This document shows positions 13,628 through 16,794 of a stretch of 16,794 nt of DNA, in pieces (position 1 is the first letter of the stretch; every line of letters starts with the position of its first letter). The notes beneath the pieces are model-generated. The model was not told the DNA's origin and did not search any database. It saw only the letters and a list, made by a program, of their open reading frames with translations. Both the position numbers and the translations under genes were made by a program. Source of the DNA: Odoribacteraceae bacterium (GTDB lineage: Bacteria; Bacteroidota; Bacteroidia; Bacteroidales; Marinifilaceae); assembly GCA_031259905.1 (NCBI GenBank), contig JAIRKS010000009.1, positions 1-16,794 on the forward strand, read 5' to 3'.

Positions 13628-14635
13628 ATGCTGGAGACGATCACGCGTTTGTTGCAAGCGTACGCGGGCCACGCCCCCGCGGGGGTGGAGGCGTTGCCGG
13701 CGTCGGGATCGGCGCGCCGGTATTTCCGGCTGACGACGGGGGAAGGGAGCGTCGTGGCCACGTGGCACGAGGACGCGCGGGAGAATCGCGCGTTCGCGTA
13801 TTTCTCGAACCACTTCCGGGCGCGGGGGCTGCGCGTGCCGCTGGTGTACGCGATGACGAGTGACGGTAAGGCTTACCTGCAACAAGACCTGGGGCGGGTG
13901 ACGCTGCTGGACGTCGTGGAACGGGAAGGGACGGCGCTGTCGGGACGGACGATGACGCTGTACCGCCAGGCGCTGGAGGAGTTGACGCGATTCCAGGTCG
14001 AGGGACACGAGGGGATGGATTACGGGCAGTGCCTGTCGCGCCCGGATTTCGACGGGACGCGCGCGCTGTGGGACTTGAATTATTACAAGTATTGTTTCCT
14101 GCGCCTGTCGGGGGTGGCGTTCGACGAGGAACGGCTCGAGGCCGATTTCAAACGGCTGGCGGCACGCGTGGAGGGAGAACGGAGGGATTGTTTCATGTAC
14201 AGGGATTTCCAGTCGCGAAATATCATGGTGCGCGGCGAATCTCTTTATTTTATCGATTACCAGGGGGGAGGCCGGGGCGCGCCGCCGTACGACGCGGCGT
14301 CGCTGCTGCACGACGCGCTCGTGCCGGTGCCGGGGGAACAGCGGGAGGAGTTGCTGGAGCATTACCTGTCGCTGCTGGTGCGTTCCCGTCCCGCGGCGGC
14401 ACGGGGCTTTCGCGTGGTTTACGACCATTTCGCGCTGGCCCGCTTGCTCCAGGCGCTGGGCGCTTTCGGGTTGCGGGGGTTGCACGAGGGGAAACGGCTT
14501 TTCCTGGAGTCGATCCGCCCCGGGCTGGCGGCGGTCGTGGCGCTGTTCGACGATGGAAGGCTCGGGACGGGATACCCGGAGATCGAACGCGGCGCGCGCG
14601 CGGCGGCAAGACTGTACGATGGAATTGAAATTTAG
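13628..14635 (+). CDS. Phosphotransferase of the APH fold, AmgK-like sugar kinase
   Basis: 335-residue kinase of the aminoglycoside-phosphotransferase fold. The nucleotide-binding start is SGSARRYFRL (26-35), the catalytic loop is YRDFQSRN (191-198, D193 and N198), and the metal-binding motif is IDYQGG (D210), followed by RGAPPYDAASLLHD. The SxxRRYFRL and YRDFQSRN wording matches the AmgK group (anomeric kinases of N-acetylmuramic acid or N-acetylglucosamine in cell-wall recycling), whose length is also about 340. Drug resistance is unlikely. No MurU-like nucleotidyltransferase is in view. It directly follows the HMA gene with no gap, and a possible pyrE promoter overlaps its end. Confidence 0.85.
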   Translation: MLETITRLLQAYAGHAPAGVEALPASGSARRYFRLTTGEGSVVATWHEDARENRAFAYFSNHFRARGLRVPLVYAMTSDGKAYLQQDLGRVTLLDVVEREGTALSGRTMTLYRQALEELTRFQVEGHEGMDYGQCLSRPDFDGTRALWDLNYYKYCFLRLSGVAFDEERLEADFKRLAARVEGERRDCFMYRDFQSRNIMVRGESLYFIDYQGGGRGAPPYDAASLLHDALVPVPGEQREELLEHYLSLLVRSRPAAARGFRVVYDHFALARLLQALGAFGLRGLHEGKRLFLESIRPGLAAVVALFDDGRLGTGYPEIERGARAAARLYDGIEI

Positions 14636-14639
14636 TTTC

Positions 14640-14647
14640 TAACTTTG
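14640..14647 (+). promoter_or_regulatory. Possible -7 element for pyrE
   Basis: TAACTTTG matches TAnnTTTG exactly and lies 27 nt before the pyrE ATG, just after the kinase stop. No TTG lies at the usual 19-21 nt upstream (the nearest is 12 nt away), so only half of a promoter is supported. Confidence 0.45.
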
Positions 14648-14674
14648 CCGGCAAGAATTTTAAATTTAAAGAAA

Positions 14675-15301
14675 ATGAGTAACACGGCAGAAGAAGTGGC
14701 GGCATGTCTGCTGCAAATCCAGGCAATCAAGTTGAACGCGGAACACCCGTTCACGTGGGCTTCCGGGTGGAAGTCGCCCATTTATTGCGATAACAGGAAG
14801 ACGCTGTCGTACCCGGCGGCGAGGACGTTGATCCGCGACCGGCTCGTGGAACTGACGCGCGCGAGATACCCGGGGACGGAGGCGATCGCCGGTGTGGCCA
14901 CGGGAGCGATCGCCCAGGGGGCGCTGGTGGCGCAAGAGCTGGGGTTACCGTTCGTGTACGTCCGCTCGTCGGCGAAAGGGCACGGGCTGGAGAACTTGAT
15001 CGAGGGGGAATGCCGGCCGGGGCAGCAGGTAGTGGTGGTGGAAGACCTGGTTTCCACGGGAGGGTCGAGCCTCCGGGCGGTCGAGGCGTTGCGACGTGCA
15101 GGGTGTGAGGTGGCGGGGATGGTGGCGGTGTTTACTTACGGCTTCCGCAAGGCGATCGATAATTTCGCACGGGCCGGTTGCCGGCTGGATGCGTTGTGCG
15201 ATTATAACGTGATGATCGAGCTGGCCGCCCGTTCCGGTTACGTCTTGCCGGGGGAGGTGGAACGGCTGAAGGAGTGGCGGCTTAGTCCTGAAACGTATTA
15301 A
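14675..15301 (+). CDS. pyrE: Orotate phosphoribosyltransferase
   Basis: 208-residue enzyme joining orotate to PRPP to make orotidine 5'-phosphate, the fifth step of pyrimidine synthesis. Motifs: substrate region FTWASGWKSPIYCDNRKTLSYP (26-47), GVATGAIAQGALVAQELGLPFVYVRSSAKGHG with catalytic-loop K101 and H103, and the PRPP loop VVVVEDLVSTGGSS (119-132). The frame extends 10 codons further upstream from a TTG that overlaps the -7 box, so the ATG at 14675 (MSNTAEEVA) is chosen. It is followed after 12 nt by the SRPBCC gene and then trpS, forming a probable operon. Confidence 0.96.
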   Translation: MSNTAEEVAACLLQIQAIKLNAEHPFTWASGWKSPIYCDNRKTLSYPAARTLIRDRLVELTRARYPGTEAIAGVATGAIAQGALVAQELGLPFVYVRSSAKGHGLENLIEGECRPGQQVVVVEDLVSTGGSSLRAVEALRRAGCEVAGMVAVFTYGFRKAIDNFARAGCRLDALCDYNVMIELAARSGYVLPGEVERLKEWRLSPETY

Positions 15302-15313
15302 ATCCAAGGTGTC

Positions 15314-15793
15314 ATGGTAACTAGGGTAGTGAGTGAAACTCAAAAAGTGGATAGCGATATCGCTTCCGTGTACGGCTTTTTCGCCGATTGTGATCGCGTG
15401 GGCGAGTTGTTGCGGCAAGCCCGGCACCTGCACGAGATGCCGGACGGGCCGGAAATGGAGAGCGTGAAGCAGGTCTTCGGGCGGATCGAGGAGATCCGGA
15501 CGACGAGTGACACGTGCATGTTTGTCGTGCCGGGCATCGGCGACGTGGGAATACGGGTCGAGGAACGCGTGGAACCGACGCTGGTCAAGTTCACGAGCGA
15601 GGGAGCGTTGCCGTTCGAGTTCCAGTTGTGGATACAGCTGCTGGAGCACGCCCCGTACGACACGAGGATGCGCCTGACGTTCGAGGCAAGCCTGAACATG
15701 ATGATGAAGATGATGTTGAAGGGTAAGCTGGAAAAATTGATCAATCACCTGGCCGATAGGTTGGCCAGGTTGCCTTACCCGTCGATGAAATGA
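15314..15793 (+). CDS. SRPBCC (START-like) family protein
   Basis: 159-residue protein of the SRPBCC superfamily, which has a deep ligand-binding cavity. The pattern ETQKVDSDIASVYGFFADCDRVGELL at the start, a strand-rich middle (IGDVGIRVEERVEPTLVKFTSEG, FQLWIQLLEHAPYDTRMRLTFEASL) and a long C-terminal helix (NMMMKMMLKGKLEKLINHLADRLARLPY) fit the fold. There is no signal peptide. Neither ligand nor activity is known; similar proteins follow pyrE in other Bacteroidales as I recall them. The gene lies 12 nt after pyrE, and its stop is followed directly by a possible trpS start. Confidence 0.88.
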   Translation: MVTRVVSETQKVDSDIASVYGFFADCDRVGELLRQARHLHEMPDGPEMESVKQVFGRIEEIRTTSDTCMFVVPGIGDVGIRVEERVEPTLVKFTSEGALPFEFQLWIQLLEHAPYDTRMRLTFEASLNMMMKMMLKGKLEKLINHLADRLARLPYPSMK

Positions 15794-15814
15794 ATGGTGT
15801 TAAATGAAAAGGAT

Positions 15815-16794
15815 ATGGATGTAGTGTTGAGCGGTATTAGGCCCACGGGGCATTTGCACCTGGGGAATTATTTCGGGGCAATGAAGAGTTTCCTGCAGTT
15901 GCAGGAGGAGTACACGTGTTTCTTTTTTATTGCGGACTGGCACTCGCTGACGACGCACCCCCGCCCGGGGAATATCGTCGAGAGTGTTCGCGAGATTATC
16001 GCCGAGTACCTGGCGTGCGGGCTGGATCCAGAGAAGGCCGCTATTTACGTGCAGAGCGACGTGAAAGAGGTGCTGGAGTTGTATCTCTACCTGAACATGA
16101 ACGCTTACCTGGGTGAACTGGAACGCACGACTACTTTCAAGGAAAAAGCCCGGCAGCAACCGGATAACGTGAATGCCGGCCTGTTGACTTACCCGACGCT
16201 GATGGCGGCGGATATTCTCTTGCACCGGGCGCACAAGGTGCCGGTCGGCAAGGATCAGGAGCAGAACATGGAGATGGCCAGGCGATTCGCCCGGCGATTT
16301 AATACCACGTACGAGTGCGAACTGTTCCCGGAACCGGCATCGTTCGCTTTCTCCCGGTCGGCGATCAAGATCCCGGGGCTGGATGGGTCGGGGAAAATGG
16401 GAAAGTCGGAAGGGAACGCGATCTACTTGATCGATGACGTGGCGACAATCCGGAAGAAAGTGATGAAGGCCGTGACGGATAACGGGCCAACGGAACCGAA
16501 TGGCGTTAAACCTGACGTGATCCAGAATCTTTTCACGATCCTGGAGGTGGTCTCTGCGCGGGAGGTGTACGACCATTTCGACGAACAGTATAACCGGTGC
16601 ACGATCCGTTACGGCGACCTGAAGAAACAATTGGCGGAGGATATTATCGCATTTTGTACCCCTATCCGTGAGCGGATTCTCGAGTATGCTTCCGACACGG
16701 CCCGGATCGATAAGGTGGCCGCCCTAGGCGCCGACAAGGCAAGGGAAAGCGCCACGCGGACGCTCCGCGAGGTGCGCCGCAGGATTGGTTTCCG
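15815..16794 (+). CDS. trpS: Tryptophanyl-tRNA synthetase, 3' end outside the window
   Basis: Class I aminoacyl-tRNA synthetase that charges tRNA-Trp. The first 326 codons are present. The HIGH-type motif is PTGHLHLGN (10-18) and the KMSKS-type motif is KMGKS (194-198). Also seen are FFFIADWHSLTTHP, YVQSDVKEVLELYLYLNMNAYLGELERTTTFKEKARQ and VPVGKDQEQNMEMARRFARRFN. The visible end, TLREVRRRIGF, resembles the usual C-terminus, so only a few residues should be missing. The ATG at 15815 (MDVVLSGIRPTG) matches known starts. An in-frame ATG at 15794, immediately after the SRPBCC stop, would add seven residues (MVLNEKD) and cannot be excluded. Confidence 0.96.
   Translation, partial: MDVVLSGIRPTGHLHLGNYFGAMKSFLQLQEEYTCFFFIADWHSLTTHPRPGNIVESVREIIAEYLACGLDPEKAAIYVQSDVKEVLELYLYLNMNAYLGELERTTTFKEKARQQPDNVNAGLLTYPTLMAADILLHRAHKVPVGKDQEQNMEMARRFARRFNTTYECELFPEPASFAFSRSAIKIPGLDGSGKMGKSEGNAIYLIDDVATIRKKVMKAVTDNGPTEPNGVKPDVIQNLFTILEVVSAREVYDHFDEQYNRCTIRYGDLKKQLAEDIIAFCTPIRERILEYASDTARIDKVAALGADKARESATRTLREVRRRIGF

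Noticed and set aside
13628..14635. Aminoglycoside resistance gene
   Set aside because: The fold is that of aminoglycoside phosphotransferases, but the SGSARRYFRL and YRDFQSRN motifs fit AmgK-like sugar kinases, and there is no mobile or resistance context.

Overview
The window looks like a core-chromosome segment of a high-GC member of the Bacteroidales. The evidence is a set of lineage-typical features: a DUF4293 membrane protein starting MIQR, an RNase Y gene beside zapA, a pyrE / SRPBCC / trpS run, a TonB-dependent receptor with an N-terminal carboxypeptidase-regulatory-like domain, a CGMC-type HMA protein ending in LPGCCKYRK, and promoters of the Bacteroidetes form TTG-N19..20-TAnnTTTG instead of -35/-10 boxes. 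The GC-rich coding DNA suggests the Odoribacteraceae side of the order (Odoribacter or Butyricimonas-like). The genus is an inference; it cannot be read directly.

Left block, minus strand (about 160-6300): transcription enters at a clear promoter near 6269-6299. It runs through a small coiled-coil gene, zapA, a 6S RNA gene (about 5449-5642, own promoter and terminator), rny, a uridine-phosphorylase-like gene, DUF4293 and a secreted C69 dipeptidase. rplS follows with its own promoter and a terminator. The phosphorylase and DUF4293 genes share an ATGA overlap, and DUF4293 and the dipeptidase are 12 nt apart.

Middle block, plus strand (6556-8154): a DEDDh exonuclease and an Eis-like GNAT acetyltransferase, ending in a terminator with a T7 tract. 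The convergent gap that follows (8155-8766) holds the most unusual object in the window. It is an A/T-rich array of exactly twenty 21-bp units (8211-8630) with no length change. Each unit has partial dyad symmetry about the same point, and perfect palindromes lie near both ends. A strong GC hairpin and a short GTC/GTT-rich tract that also has a 21-nt period follow.

Right block: a minus-strand operon (13035 to 8767) encodes a TonB-dependent receptor and a beta-helix-like surface lipoprotein, with no SusD. Divergent from it, on the plus strand, are a secreted HMA metal-binding protein, an AmgK-like sugar kinase, pyrE, a SRPBCC protein and trpS, which runs off the right edge. No insertion sequence, tRNA, rRNA, CRISPR array or phage gene was seen.
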